The position numbers were made by a program, and so were the translations under genes. From Lysinibacillus sp. OF-1 (GTDB taxonomy: Bacteria; Bacillota; Bacilli; Bacillales_A; Planococcaceae): a stretch of DNA of 64,000 nt. Position 1 is the first letter of the stretch. Each line of letters begins with the position of its first letter. The DNA lies in assembly GCF_028356935.1 (NCBI RefSeq), contig NZ_CP102798.1:682001-746000 (forward strand), read 5' to 3'. Under the pieces are notes generated by a model that did no database searches, was not told the origin of the DNA, and saw only the letters and a program-made list of their open reading frames with translations. Shown here piece after piece: positions 55,420 through 64,000 of this stretch.

Positions 55420-56862
55420 TTGCGCAAATTAACGGCCGGTGTCGGAGTCCTGCTTAGTAGTTTGGTGGTAGGTAGTGGTATTTACTTTGATTGGTTTTCT
55501 AGTGACGATAAAAAGGAGCTTGTTACGGAGGTTGATACAATTGGTGAAGCCATGACACTTATTGAAGAAAAATCAGTCTACAGCACAAAAAAGGATGCAT
55601 TGGTGGAGGGGGCTCTTCGCGGTATGGCTGATGCCATTAAGGATCCATATAGTACGTATTACTCCCAGGAAGAGGCCGAGCAACATCGGCAAATGCTGGC
55701 TGAGGAAAGGGTAGGTATTGGGATTGAACTAGCAGAAAATAAAGGGAAGTTTATTGTTGTGTCTCCAGTTCGTTCTTCACCTGCTGAGAAAGCTGGTATG
55801 CGTTCACTCGATGAAATTGTACAAGTTGATGGAGTGCGTGTAGATGGGAAAACGATGAGTGAATTAATGCATTTAATTCAAGGTGAAAAAGGGTCGAAGG
55901 TAACTATTGTTGTCTACCGTCCGAGTGAGGATAAACATATTAAGATGACAATGGAGCGTGCTGCAATCTCTAATAAAACGGTATCGAGTGAGGTTATAAA
56001 AGTAGAAGATACAACCATCGGCTATGTGGCTATCTCATTGTTTGGGGAAAAAACGGCCAATGAATGGGTTGCTGAAACGAGTAAATTGCTTCGTAAAGAT
56101 GTTGAAGGTATTGTGATTGATGTACGTGATAATCCAGGTGGTTATTTACATAGCGTCGCAGCGCTACTGAGCACGGTATTGGACAATGGCAAGGTATTTG
56201 CATATATGCAAAATGCGGAAGGTGCTATGGAACCATTGAAAACGCAAACGAAAGGCTTTGATGAAAAATATGTAGCAACGATGAACAAAATCCCAATCGT
56301 TGTCTTACAAAATCAAGGTAGTGCTTCAGCGAGTGAAGTATTGAGTGGTGCTTTAAAAGGCTGGGGACGTGCTTCACTGATTGGTGTCAAGAGTTTTGGG
56401 AAAGGGACTGTGCAGGAATCTTGGGAGCTATCAAATGGTGGAGAGCTGAAATTATCAACTAATAAATGGCTGACACCAAAACGCGAATGGATTCATGGGC
56501 AAGGCATTGAAGCAAGTTTAGTAATTGAGCAAAATGAATTATTTGCTTTTCAACTACATCCACTAACAGGTAAATTTAAAGTCGGTGATATGAGTGAGGA
56601 GATCGCCTATTCACAAACTGCCTTACAGAAACTAGGCTATCAAATAGATCGTTTAGATGGCTATATGGATGAAACGACTGCAGAGGCCGTCAACCTTTAT
56701 CGCAAACAGAAAAAATTAAAATTAGCAGAAGATGAATTTTATATGGATACAACTTTCTTCAATAGCTTAAATGAGACATTAAAAAATTATAAAGCGGATC
56801 GTCAAAATGACCAGCAATTCCAGATGGCCACTAGCTTTTTACTGCACACTATTGAACAATAA
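55420..56862 (+). CDS. ctpB: Carboxy-terminal processing protease CtpB (S41 family)
   Basis: Secreted or membrane-anchored serine protease with a Ser-Lys dyad. The 480-residue protein has a hydrophobic N-terminal segment (about 5-22), PDZ domain (about 95-175, VGIGIELAENKGKFIVVSPV, SPAEKAGMRSLDEIVQVDG), S41 catalytic domain with DNPGGYLHSVAALLS, NQGSASASEVLSGALKGWG and Lys in IGVKSFGKGTVQ, and a C-terminal peptidoglycan-binding-like helix (ALQKLGYQIDRLDGYMDE). In B. subtilis CtpB acts in sporulation and lies next to minJ, as here. TTG start with GGAGGAGGG. Confidence 0.95.
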   Translation: MRKLTAGVGVLLSSLVVGSGIYFDWFSSDDKKELVTEVDTIGEAMTLIEEKSVYSTKKDALVEGALRGMADAIKDPYSTYYSQEEAEQHRQMLAEERVGIGIELAENKGKFIVVSPVRSSPAEKAGMRSLDEIVQVDGVRVDGKTMSELMHLIQGEKGSKVTIVVYRPSEDKHIKMTMERAAISNKTVSSEVIKVEDTTIGYVAISLFGEKTANEWVAETSKLLRKDVEGIVIDVRDNPGGYLHSVAALLSTVLDNGKVFAYMQNAEGAMEPLKTQTKGFDEKYVATMNKIPIVVLQNQGSASASEVLSGALKGWGRASLIGVKSFGKGTVQESWELSNGGELKLSTNKWLTPKREWIHGQGIEASLVIEQNELFAFQLHPLTGKFKVGDMSEEIAYSQTALQKLGYQIDRLDGYMDETTAEAVNLYRKQKKLKLAEDEFYMDTTFFNSLNETLKNYKADRQNDQQFQMATSFLLHTIEQ

Positions 56863-56984
56863 ACCTATCTGACAGAACAAAAATAACATAATACAAAGCT
56901 TTCGATGAGTTTGTACTACGCAAGAGTGTAGTCGTTTGATACAATAAATTCATAGTATTCAAGATAGAAATGGCGGGTGTTCGT

Positions 56985-58166
56985 ATGGTTAGTGAGATTT
57001 TAATAGAAATTGTAACAGCGATTGGCCGCTTTTTACTCAACCCATTACTGTATATAGTCATAATATTTGCTATTTTTTTAGGATATCGTCGTGTAAAACA
57101 GGAGCGTAAATATTTTAATAGACGTATTATTTGGGGCTGGACAGAGTTAATCGGACAATGGAAAGATGGATGGCTTTATGCACTGCTCATTTCTCTTATC
57201 AGTATTGTCGCAGGGCTTACTGTACCAAAAGAATTTTTAATCATTTTAATAGTAATTTCTATAGTAGCGCTAGTCCTGTACCTTATTAATGCACTATCGC
57301 CCATTGTGACAATGGGTATTGCAACACTTGTGATATGGGCCATGTCCTATTACAATTGGACATTTACTTGGTGGATATTTTCCTTGGAGGGGAGCAATTT
57401 AGAGGATGGCGCAATTGTTACGATTACCATTTTGGCAGGCCTTTGTGTTATCGCAGAGGGGCTATTAATCCGTCGTGCTGCCATGAAGGTATCAACGCCT
57501 TCCATAGAGAAAACAAAGCGGGGTATGCAGGCTATTGTCTATCGCACAAAAAATGTATGGGTATTACCTATTTTCTTTGTTATGCCTGGTGATGCTATAT
57601 CGGCTGTATTGCCATATTGGCCACTGTTTACGATAGGTGATAGTAGCTTTGCACTTGTTTTATTCCCTCTTATCATTGGCTTTGCTAAGCTATCAAGAAA
57701 GGAATTACCAGTCATAAAATTACCTAAAATAGGGCGATCTGTCTTATTGCTTGGAGAGCTTATTTTAATAGGTGGCTTAGCTGCTTATTTTGAGCCGATG
57801 ATCGGTTTCATCGTACTTGGTGTTGGGGCAATTATACGTATCATCATCTCTATCTACTTTGCACAGCAGGATAAAACAGATCATTATGCCGTTGCACCAA
57901 GTACAAAGGGTGCCATTATCGCAGCTGTTCTTCCTGATTCGCCAGCAGAAAAAATGGGCTTGCTTGCAGGGGAATGTATTCGTAAAGTAAATGGAAAATC
58001 TATTTTTACAGAGAATGAGCTATACGAGGCATTGCAATTAAATGCAGCACACTGTCGTCTAGAAGTGTTGGACCGCAACAATGAAATTCGTTTAACACAG
58101 CATGTGATTTACAGCAATGATCATTACCGTATTGGTTTATTACTAGCTGAGCCGAGGGAAATATAA
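56985..58166 (+). CDS. minJ: Cell division topological protein MinJ
   Basis: MinJ links DivIVA to MinCD at poles and septa. The 393-residue membrane protein has about seven helices (VTAIGRFLLNPLLYIVIIFA, LLISLISIVAGLTVP and others) and a C-terminal PDZ-type domain (GAIIAAVLPDSPAEKMGLLAG, ECIRKVNGKSIFTENELYEAL). Position after ctpB and length are like B. subtilis minJ. ATG 56970 is in frame; 56985 is chosen for its nearer GGCGGGTG site, with low certainty. csbA follows with a one-base overlap. Confidence 0.85.
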   Translation: MVSEILIEIVTAIGRFLLNPLLYIVIIFAIFLGYRRVKQERKYFNRRIIWGWTELIGQWKDGWLYALLISLISIVAGLTVPKEFLIILIVISIVALVLYLINALSPIVTMGIATLVIWAMSYYNWTFTWWIFSLEGSNLEDGAIVTITILAGLCVIAEGLLIRRAAMKVSTPSIEKTKRGMQAIVYRTKNVWVLPIFFVMPGDAISAVLPYWPLFTIGDSSFALVLFPLIIGFAKLSRKELPVIKLPKIGRSVLLLGELILIGGLAAYFEPMIGFIVLGVGAIIRIIISIYFAQQDKTDHYAVAPSTKGAIIAAVLPDSPAEKMGLLAGECIRKVNGKSIFTENELYEALQLNAAHCRLEVLDRNNEIRLTQHVIYSNDHYRIGLLLAEPREI

Positions 58167-58387
58167 TGGATGTTTTTGGAAAAATGATATTAGCGCTATT
58201 TATACCAGCGATCCTTGTCTTATTGTTTACAAGAATTACCTATAATCGCTATGTTGCGCTGTTATTAGCGATTGCACTTATCGCAGCTTCTGTTTATGCA
58301 GGCTATACATCTTCGCCTATTATTTATGTGATGGATGCATTTTCATTAACCGTAGGCTTTTGGTTAGCTAGTAAAATGAAGAAATAA
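58166..58387 (+). CDS. csbA: CsbA family small membrane protein
   Basis: A 73-residue, two- or three-helix membrane protein of the CsbA/DUF2198 family (IPAILVLLFTRITYNRYVAL, AGYTSSPIIYVMDAFSL). B. subtilis csbA is a sigma-B-controlled gene of unknown function upstream of uvrB; here it lies after minJ, coupled by overlap. Confidence 0.85.
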   Translation: MDVFGKMILALFIPAILVLLFTRITYNRYVALLLAIALIAASVYAGYTSSPIIYVMDAFSLTVGFWLASKMKK

Positions 58388-58421
58388 AAAGGTCAGTCCT
58401 CTCAAAGGGGATTGACCTTTT
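58387..58421. terminator. Bidirectional terminator between csbA and azlD
   Basis: Stem AAAGGTCAGTC with its near complement GATTGACCTTT; T runs on both sides serve the convergent genes. Confidence 0.75.
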
Positions 58422-58747
58422 TACATGAAAAATCGAACAGCTGCCATAATGATTACGCCTGCAATGACAGTAATCGATAAACTTTTTGTGATAAGTGCAA
58501 TAATAAGAGTTGGCACAAATGTAACAAAGACGGGCCAATCAAGAGTCACTACTTTCCCACTTTCAGTATCGAATAAGTTTTCAATTACAAGAGCACTTAA
58601 GATACAAACAGGTATAAAGCTGAGCCACTTGAGTGCAACATCAGGGAGTGTTACACTACGTACAAAAATAAATGGAATGACACGCGGCAGCCATGTAACA
58701 AGTGCACAGCCAATAATAAGCCAGACCATATAAGAAGTTGTTGTCAT
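58421..58747 (-). CDS. azlD: AzlD-like branched-chain amino acid exporter subunit
   Basis: Small four-helix membrane protein (108 residues) of the AzlD family, the partner of AzlC in export of branched-chain amino acids. Segments YMVWLIIGCALVTWLPRVIPF, LKWLSFIPVCILSALVI and VPTLIIALITKSLSIT are typical. Its ATG overlaps the azlC stop (ATGA), so both are needed together. Confidence 0.9.
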   Translation of the reverse strand: MTTTSYMVWLIIGCALVTWLPRVIPFIFVRSVTLPDVALKWLSFIPVCILSALVIENLFDTESGKVVTLDWPVFVTFVPTLIIALITKSLSITVIAGVIIMAAVRFFM

Positions 58748-59478
58748 TTATCTGTCACCACCCCAATTGTTGCGACAATGACTGTTGCTAGAAGCACAGC
58801 TACATGTGAAGGCACTAGATAAGAAAGGCCATACATAATAACTGTCATATAGCCGATTAACTTGATATAATGCATGATTTTGCTTTTGCCAACACTGCTC
58901 AATTGCAGTACTAACAATGCAACAAACATGGCAATTAAAGCAAAATCTAGGCCCCATTTTTCGGGATTTGCTACCCATTGTCCTAAAAAGGCACCTGCAA
59001 CACAGGAGAGAATCCAAAAAATGTAGGCTGTGATGTTAAGCCCATCCATCCATTTGCCGTATAATTTGCCTGTTTGCATTTGCTTTGTTACTGCGACACC
59101 AAAGGTTTCATCCGTTAATAATGTACCGAAACCAACATTTCTAAGCATAGAGTAGCGCGTAAAATGAGGTGCTAATGTTAAACTCATTAATAAATGGCGT
59201 AGATTAACTACAAAAATGGTTACAATGATAGCAGAGGCAGGGCTGCTTGTTAAAAGAAGTGCACAAAAAATAAATTGTGCAGATCCTGCATAAATAAGTA
59301 TCGTTAACAGGGCAATTTCAAGGACAGATAATCCAGAAGCGGAACCTACAACACCGAATGCAAGTCCTATACTAATATAACCGAGTAAAGTAGGTATGCA
59401 ATCTTTGACGCCCTGTAGAAAGCTGTCGTTGGAAGGGCTTATGGAATCATCATGATGAAGCTCTGTTGTACTTGTCAT
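58744..59478 (-). CDS. azlC: AzlC family branched-chain amino acid exporter subunit
   Basis: Large subunit of the exporter, 244 residues with about seven membrane helices. Signatures: GVKDCIPTLLGYISIGLAFG, LLTILIYAGSAQFIFCALLL, VVNLRHLLMSLTLAPHF and LLTDETFGVAVTKQ. AAAGGATGG ribosome site before ATG 59478. Divergent from an XRE-cupin regulator across a 9-bp inverted repeat. Confidence 0.93.
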   Translation of the reverse strand: MTSTTELHHDDSISPSNDSFLQGVKDCIPTLLGYISIGLAFGVVGSASGLSVLEIALLTILIYAGSAQFIFCALLLTSSPASAIIVTIFVVNLRHLLMSLTLAPHFTRYSMLRNVGFGTLLTDETFGVAVTKQMQTGKLYGKWMDGLNITAYIFWILSCVAGAFLGQWVANPEKWGLDFALIAMFVALLVLQLSSVGKSKIMHYIKLIGYMTVIMYGLSYLVPSHVAVLLATVIVATIGVVTDK

Positions 59479-59507
59479 AAATAGGCCATCCTTTCTTAAT
59501 CATTTCC

Positions 59508-59563
59508 ATGTATACTATTGATGGAATTGTTTGATAGTTCTTGATGTTTATTAAAGTATACAT
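59508..59563. promoter_or_regulatory. Widely spaced inverted repeat between azlC and its likely regulator
   Basis: ATGTATACT (59508-59516) and AGTATACAT (59555-59563) are exact inverted copies with centres 47 bases apart (about 4.5 helical turns). They may be two half-sites for the XRE regulator on both divergent promoters. Confidence 0.4.
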
Positions 59564-59601
59564 ATGTCTGATAAAATAAACAATAGAAATTGGTGATTAA
59601 A

Positions 59602-60153
59602 ATGGAACAAATGAGTCGAAATTTAGCATTTCAATTAAAGAAAATTAGACAGCAGCGTCATCTAAGTCTAGATGACGTAGCTAAAGCGACAGGTGTTAGT
59701 AAAGCACAGCTTGCACAAATTGAAAAGGGTGAGGCTAATCCGACTGTTTCAACAATTTGGAAAATCGCAGCTGGTATGCGCATATCATTCTCTTCATTAT
59801 TACAGCCACCAACCGCTCATTACATGCGTTATAGCAGTAAGGATGTGCCGCATGTGGATGAAGATGAGGGACGCTATCGTGTCTACTCCATTATTCCGTA
59901 TAATCCTGAGCGAGGCTGGGAATTTTATAAGGTTGAAATGGAGCCAGGGGCAATTAGTAAGAGTGAAGCTCATACAGAAGGGGTAGAGGAAACTGTAATG
60001 GTCATCAAAGGACAAGCAGTTATTTCTGCTGGGGATATGCATGAATTACTGGATGAAGGGGATACACTAGTATTCTCAGGGCATCAGCCCCATGAATATC
60101 GCAATACTTCGGAAGGGCTAACAATTTTTCATTTAATTTTACAGTATAAATAG
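59602..60153 (+). CDS. XRE family regulator with cupin sensor domain
   Basis: Transcription factor of 183 residues. The N-terminal helix-turn-helix (about 8-65, LSLDDVAKATGVSKAQLAQIEKG, NPTVSTIWKIAAGM) is joined to a C-terminal cupin (about 105-180, GAISKSEAHTEGVEETVMVI, SAGDMHELLDEGDTLVF, HQPHEYRNTSEG). Such proteins often control a divergent transporter and sense a small ligand, here probably an amino acid or its derivative (inference from azlCD). TTG/GTG codons upstream are in frame; ATG 59602 is preferred. Confidence 0.88.
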   Translation: MEQMSRNLAFQLKKIRQQRHLSLDDVAKATGVSKAQLAQIEKGEANPTVSTIWKIAAGMRISFSSLLQPPTAHYMRYSSKDVPHVDEDEGRYRVYSIIPYNPERGWEFYKVEMEPGAISKSEAHTEGVEETVMVIKGQAVISAGDMHELLDEGDTLVFSGHQPHEYRNTSEGLTIFHLILQYK

Positions 60154-60161
60154 AGGTGTCG

Positions 60162-60803
60162 ATGTTGAGTGAATGGTTTACTGTAGAAAATATTGAACAG
60201 GTTGCGGCACAATATCGAACATTTGGCCCAATCATTGGTTTACTGCTACCATTTTTAGAAGCGTTTTTACCTTTTCTGCCATTAGTCGTATTTGTTGTAG
60301 CGAATGCAAGTGCATTTGGCTTATGGTTAGGGTTCTTATTATCATGGTTAGGCTCTGTAGCGGGCTCCTATGCTGTCTTCTTGCTTGTTCGCCATTTTGG
60401 CAAGCATCCAAGGCTACGATTTTTAACAGGTAGTAAAAAGGTTCAGAAACTTATTAAATGGGTGGATATGAATGGCATCAGCCCTCTTTTTGTCCTCCTT
60501 TGTTTCCCTTTTACACCATCTGTTATTGTCAATATTGTTGCTGGGTTATCCCATATTCATAAAAAGTTTTACTTAGTCGTTTTATTGGCTGGGAAGTTCG
60601 TGATGATTTTAGGCATGAGTGTGTTGGGCTATGACTTAAAATCGTTATTGACAAGCCCCGTCAGATTGGTCATTGCTGCTGTAGCCATCGTAATTTTATG
60701 GTGGGTCGGTAAGCTGATAGAGAAGCGCTTGAACGCTCGTGTGGAAAGAGATTTGAAGCAAGCGCGAAAATTGACGAAAAATCAGGATCATCATGCTCGC
60801 TAA
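60162..60803 (+). CDS. VTT/TVP38-like (DedA-related) membrane protein
   Basis: Membrane protein of about 213 residues with the VTT domain. It begins with an amphipathic helix, then VGLLLPFLEAFLPFLPLVVF, an EAF-LPFLP motif, WLGFLLSWLGSVAGSYAVF, VDMNGISPLFVLLCFPFTPSVIVNIVAG and a basic C-terminal tail. The family is tied to membrane lipid or undecaprenyl-phosphate recycling. Start is uncertain among GTG 60156, ATG 60162 and TTG 60165 because AGAGGTG overlaps them. It follows the regulator by a few bases and is probably co-transcribed. Confidence 0.8.
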   Translation: MLSEWFTVENIEQVAAQYRTFGPIIGLLLPFLEAFLPFLPLVVFVVANASAFGLWLGFLLSWLGSVAGSYAVFLLVRHFGKHPRLRFLTGSKKVQKLIKWVDMNGISPLFVLLCFPFTPSVIVNIVAGLSHIHKKFYLVVLLAGKFVMILGMSVLGYDLKSLLTSPVRLVIAAVAIVILWWVGKLIEKRLNARVERDLKQARKLTKNQDHHAR

Positions 60804-60815
60804 CCAATTGTTTGT

Positions 60816-60848
60816 AGCCTCTTTAATTTTTAAAGAGGCTGTTTTTTT
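60816..60848 (+). terminator. Terminator after the VTT gene
   Basis: Perfect stem AGCCTCTTTAA/TTAAAGAGGCT, TTT-type loop, long T run. The next 200 bases before addB show no gene. Confidence 0.9.
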
Positions 60849-61049
60849 GTGTCATTATCTTCTCACATGAAGGTTGATAGATAGTATTTACTAGTTTTTT
60901 TCGATAGAATTTAAGATAGACGATTAAAGTTGCTGTAATATAGGTACGTTAACTAACTAGCAAAGGAAATGCTCAAAAAGCGTATCAAATAATCAAATCA
61001 TCAAAAGATTCACCCAAAATGGGCAAGTCAATGAGGAGGGGGAAAGAAT

Positions 61050-64000
61050 ATGTCATTGCGTATTGTTTCAGGACGTTCAGGAACAGGAAAATCCGCATTT
61101 ATTCATCAGGAGATCATTGAACAGCTTAAAACGGAGCCATTGGGACATCCGATTTTCATAATTGTCCCCGACCAGATGTCTTATTCTACAGAATATGAGT
61201 TGACGAATAAGCATGGTTTACAAGGCTTGATCCGTGCACAAGTGATGACGTTTAAGCGTTTAGCGTGGCTGGTTTTACAGGAAACTGGCGGGATTGCTCG
61301 CAAAGAAGTGAATGGCTATGGCTATCGAATGCTCATTCGTAAACTTTTAGAGGAACAAAAAAGTGAGTTTTCCTTATTTCGACAAGCAGCAGGAAAACGT
61401 GGCTTTACGGAGGAGATTGAAACACTTTTAAAAGAATTTAGCCGCTATAGCGTCAATAGCTCAGTCTTAGCAGAGGTAACGGAATCATTAAAAGCAATTG
61501 ATGCTCCAAATACCTTACAGGCTAAAGCAAATGATTTACATGTAGTGTTACAGGCCTTAGAGGAACGACTAGGCACGACATATGTCGACAGTGAGGGCTA
61601 TTATCCAATTTTAACAGAGCAATTGAAGTATGCTGATACGATGAAGCAAGCAACCATTTATATTGATGGATTTACCGCCTTCACTGTACGGGAGTTAGAA
61701 TTAGTACGTGAGTTGTTAAAAGTAACTAAACAAGTAACCATTGTTCTTCCGTTTGATCATTCAGATGAAGCGTTTGATGAACAGGCACTATTCCATGAGG
61801 CGGCTTTAACAAATCAACGGTTGCATGACATCGCCAATGAAGAGGGCATCGATGTTGATGCACCATTACATTTTTACAATACTAAAAGGTTCCATTCTGA
61901 AGATTTGCAGCATGTGGAGGCTAAATTTACTGATTTGGTGCCCAAAACGAAAAAATCTTCTGGAGATGTGATGGTACTTGAAGCGTCTAATCGTCGAGCC
62001 GAAGTACATGCGATTGCCCGGGAAATAACAAAGCTGACAAGAGAAGACGGTTATCGTTATCAGGATATAGTTCTTTTATATAGACAAGCAGAGCTATATG
62101 ATCCACTTATTACAAGTATTTTCCAACAATATGAAATTCCTATTTTTACAAATACAAAAAAGACGATGTTACATCATCCACTAATCGAGCTAAGTCGTTC
62201 TGCACTAGAGGTCATGACGTCTACTTGGAAGTACGAACCTGTTTTTCGTAGTGTGAAAACAGATTTATTTTTCCCATTACATGCTGAGCTAACCATCTGG
62301 CGTGAGCGAGCAGATCGATTAGAAAACTATTGCTTGGCACAAGGCATCTATGGAGAACGGTGGTTTGAGGAGGCACGTTGGTTTTATAAAAAGTATCGTG
62401 GATTAGAATTCCATTCGCGTGTTCAAACAGATGAGGAACGTGCTATGCAGGCGGAAATCGAGGCTATTCGAGATGAAATTCGTCTACCGTTAAAGAATTT
62501 ACAAGATAAGCTTGATAGTGCGAAAACGGGTAGAGATATTGCGACTGCATTATTTGAGCTAGTGGAGTCATTACAGGTTTATGATAAGCTTCAAGCAATG
62601 AAAGATCGTGAGCTAGAGCGAGGTGACGCATTAGCAGCGAGTGAACATGAGCAAGCTTGGAACGAATGGATTGGTGTTCTTGACCAATTCGTCTATATGT
62701 TTGGGGAGCAAGAAATGACTTTGGAGGAAGCAGCTAAAATTCTTGATGAAGGGTTTGATACGCTAGAATTTTCTCGCATTCCGCCGACCTTAGATGAGGT
62801 CATGGTCGCTACTGTTGATTTAGCCAGATTGTCTAATATCAAAGTTACTTTTGTAGTGGGTATGAATGATGGTGTTTATCCAACTCGAATGGAATATGAG
62901 GGTTTATTGTCAGATACAGAGCGAGAATGGTTTAGCCAAATTGGCTACGAGCTTGCACCAACCTCCACCAATCGTTTATTACAGGAAAATTACTTATTCT
63001 ACCGTGCTATTACAACACCATCTGACAAGCTGTATATGACATATCCTACGGCAGATGAAGAGGGCAAGGCACTGCTATCCTCTCTTTATATCAAGAAAAT
63101 GATTGGCAATGATAAAACAGCTGGTTTATTAAGTGAAGTTGTCATTGAGCGAGTGGTGATGGATCCCATTGAATTACTTAACGGAGATGTTTTACCCTAT
63201 TTACGCCACCCTCGTACGGCTTTAGCGCATCTGATGGTGCAGTTACGTCAAGCTGAGCATAGCCGTGAACTAGCACCAGAATGGCTAGCATTACAAAAAT
63301 TTTATAAACAAGATCCGTATTGGGCACTCATTTTTGAGCGTGTCCTCTATCCGATTACCCATAAAAATGAAGCTGAGCCACTTGAAACATATATTACACA
63401 GGAATTATATGGTCAGAAGTTAACATCAAGTGTGTCACGAATCGAGAAATACTTTAGATGTCCATTTTCTCATTTCACTACGTATGGTCTACGTTTAGAA
63501 GAACGTGCTGAATACCGACTTGAAACCTTTGCGATGGGTGATTTATTCCACGAGGCATTAAAGTGGATTACAGAAGAAACACATCGCCAGCAGTTATCAT
63601 GGATTCGTTTAACAACACAGCAAATTAAACAATTAGCACGACAAGCAGTAGAGCAAATTGTGCCTGTCTTTTCACATCAAATTTTATTGTCGAGTGCTCG
63701 TTATCGCTATATTCAGCGTAAGCTTATTCGCATTGTTGAGCGCACAATGACTGCACTGACACAGCATGCTAATGTGTCCCATTTCAAGCCTATTGCTATT
63801 GAGGCGTCGTTTGGTCCAGGGCAGCATGAACAGCTACCACCACTTGAAATCGATTTGACTAGCGGCAAGAAAATGTTTATGCGAGGACGCATTGATAGAG
63901 TGGATAGTGCAACAATCGATGATCGTTCTTATTTGCGGGTTGTCGACTATAAATCATCAGCTCGAGATCTGGATTTAAATGAGGTTTATTATGGATTGTC
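61050..64000 (+). CDS. addB: ATP-dependent helicase/nuclease subunit AddB (3' truncated by window)
   Basis: Subunit of AddAB, the RecBCD-like enzyme that resects double-strand breaks up to Chi. From ATG 61050 (GGAGGGGG site) the frame stays open to the window end, 983 codons. Visible are Walker A VSGRSGTGKSAFIHQEI, EAPDQ-like VPDQMSYSTEYEL, helicase-like VATVDLARLSNIKVTFVVG, the first iron-sulfur cysteine in YFRCPFSHFTTYGLRLEE (residue 804) and the start of the nuclease motif MRGRIDRVD...YLRVVDYKSS. The other three iron-sulfur cysteines must lie beyond the window. addA probably follows. Confidence 0.97.
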   Translation, partial: MSLRIVSGRSGTGKSAFIHQEIIEQLKTEPLGHPIFIIVPDQMSYSTEYELTNKHGLQGLIRAQVMTFKRLAWLVLQETGGIARKEVNGYGYRMLIRKLLEEQKSEFSLFRQAAGKRGFTEEIETLLKEFSRYSVNSSVLAEVTESLKAIDAPNTLQAKANDLHVVLQALEERLGTTYVDSEGYYPILTEQLKYADTMKQATIYIDGFTAFTVRELELVRELLKVTKQVTIVLPFDHSDEAFDEQALFHEAALTNQRLHDIANEEGIDVDAPLHFYNTKRFHSEDLQHVEAKFTDLVPKTKKSSGDVMVLEASNRRAEVHAIAREITKLTREDGYRYQDIVLLYRQAELYDPLITSIFQQYEIPIFTNTKKTMLHHPLIELSRSALEVMTSTWKYEPVFRSVKTDLFFPLHAELTIWRERADRLENYCLAQGIYGERWFEEARWFYKKYRGLEFHSRVQTDEERAMQAEIEAIRDEIRLPLKNLQDKLDSAKTGRDIATALFELVESLQVYDKLQAMKDRELERGDALAASEHEQAWNEWIGVLDQFVYMFGEQEMTLEEAAKILDEGFDTLEFSRIPPTLDEVMVATVDLARLSNIKVTFVVGMNDGVYPTRMEYEGLLSDTEREWFSQIGYELAPTSTNRLLQENYLFYRAITTPSDKLYMTYPTADEEGKALLSSLYIKKMIGNDKTAGLLSEVVIERVVMDPIELLNGDVLPYLRHPRTALAHLMVQLRQAEHSRELAPEWLALQKFYKQDPYWALIFERVLYPITHKNEAEPLETYITQELYGQKLTSSVSRIEKYFRCPFSHFTTYGLRLEERAEYRLETFAMGDLFHEALKWITEETHRQQLSWIRLTTQQIKQLARQAVEQIVPVFSHQILLSSARYRYIQRKLIRIVERTMTALTQHANVSHFKPIAIEASFGPGQHEQLPPLEIDLTSGKKMFMRGRIDRVDSATIDDRSYLRVVDYKSSARDLDLNEVYYGL

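Noticed and set aside
54983..55427. Open frames across the 21-bp array (repeats of PRVFPLT or SASISSD on the minus strand)
   Set aside because: They exist only because the unit length is a multiple of three; they have no ribosome site, overlap the ctpB start region and show no protein character beyond the repeat.

Overview
This window reads as the chromosome of a motile, low-GC, Gram-positive Bacillales species of the Lysinibacillus/Planococcaceae type. That assignment is an inference. It rests on gene order that closely follows the tagO-lytR-degSU-comF-flg-hag-fli-hpf-secA-prfB-uvrBA-ftsEX region of Bacillus subtilis, on AT-rich codon use, on strong AGGAGG ribosome binding sites and on frequent GTG/TTG starts. 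No rRNA, tRNA, CRISPR array or intact insertion sequence was seen.

Layout. 1-5700: end of tagO, a decayed IS1182-type transposase, an LCP cell-wall ligase and a YvyE-family gene (both minus strand), then degS-degU. 5900-10070: a lipoprotein, a DegV-family gene, comFA-comFC (no comFB) and the zinc-ribbon flagellar gene yvyF. 10190-15850: flgM-flgN-flgK-flgL-yviE-fliW-csrA-hag, with FliW/CsrA control and a CsrA-type GGA hairpin in the hag leader. 16040-32640: a flagellin-modification island between hag and flaG. It holds a Maf-type glycosyltransferase, a complete pseudaminic acid set (pseB, H, F, G, I, C), an unusual inserted cassette (acyl carrier protein, SDR, split transketolase, AMP-ligase, LuxE-like and LuxC-like genes), an FkbM methyltransferase and the flagellin lysine methylase fliB. 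32830-36750: flaG, an enlarged fliD, fliT-like and fliS. 36940-42740: PilZ protein, hpf, secA, a ComK-family gene and prfB with its programmed frameshift; a second ComK-family gene lies convergent to prfB. 43500-50350: IDEAL-domain gene, uvrB-uvrA and a DUF4097 protein. 50590-58390: ftsE-ftsX-M23 hydrolase, a membrane protein with a ResA-like thioredoxin, a 21-bp tandem array, ctpB-minJ-csbA. 58420-64000: azlCD with a divergent XRE-cupin regulator, a VTT membrane protein and the 5' part of addB.

How it fits together. Most of the first 37 kb builds, regulates and decorates the flagellum. Sigma-D-like promoters can be proposed before flgM, hag, maf, the pse cluster and flaG, which would couple glycan synthesis to filament assembly. 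The most unusual part is the LuxC/LuxE/ACP/transketolase cassette embedded in the pseudaminic acid operon: it has the parts to activate a carboxylic acid, reduce it to an aldehyde and add a two-carbon ketol unit, so it may make a novel acyl or branched-sugar decoration of flagellin. That function is inferred, not shown.
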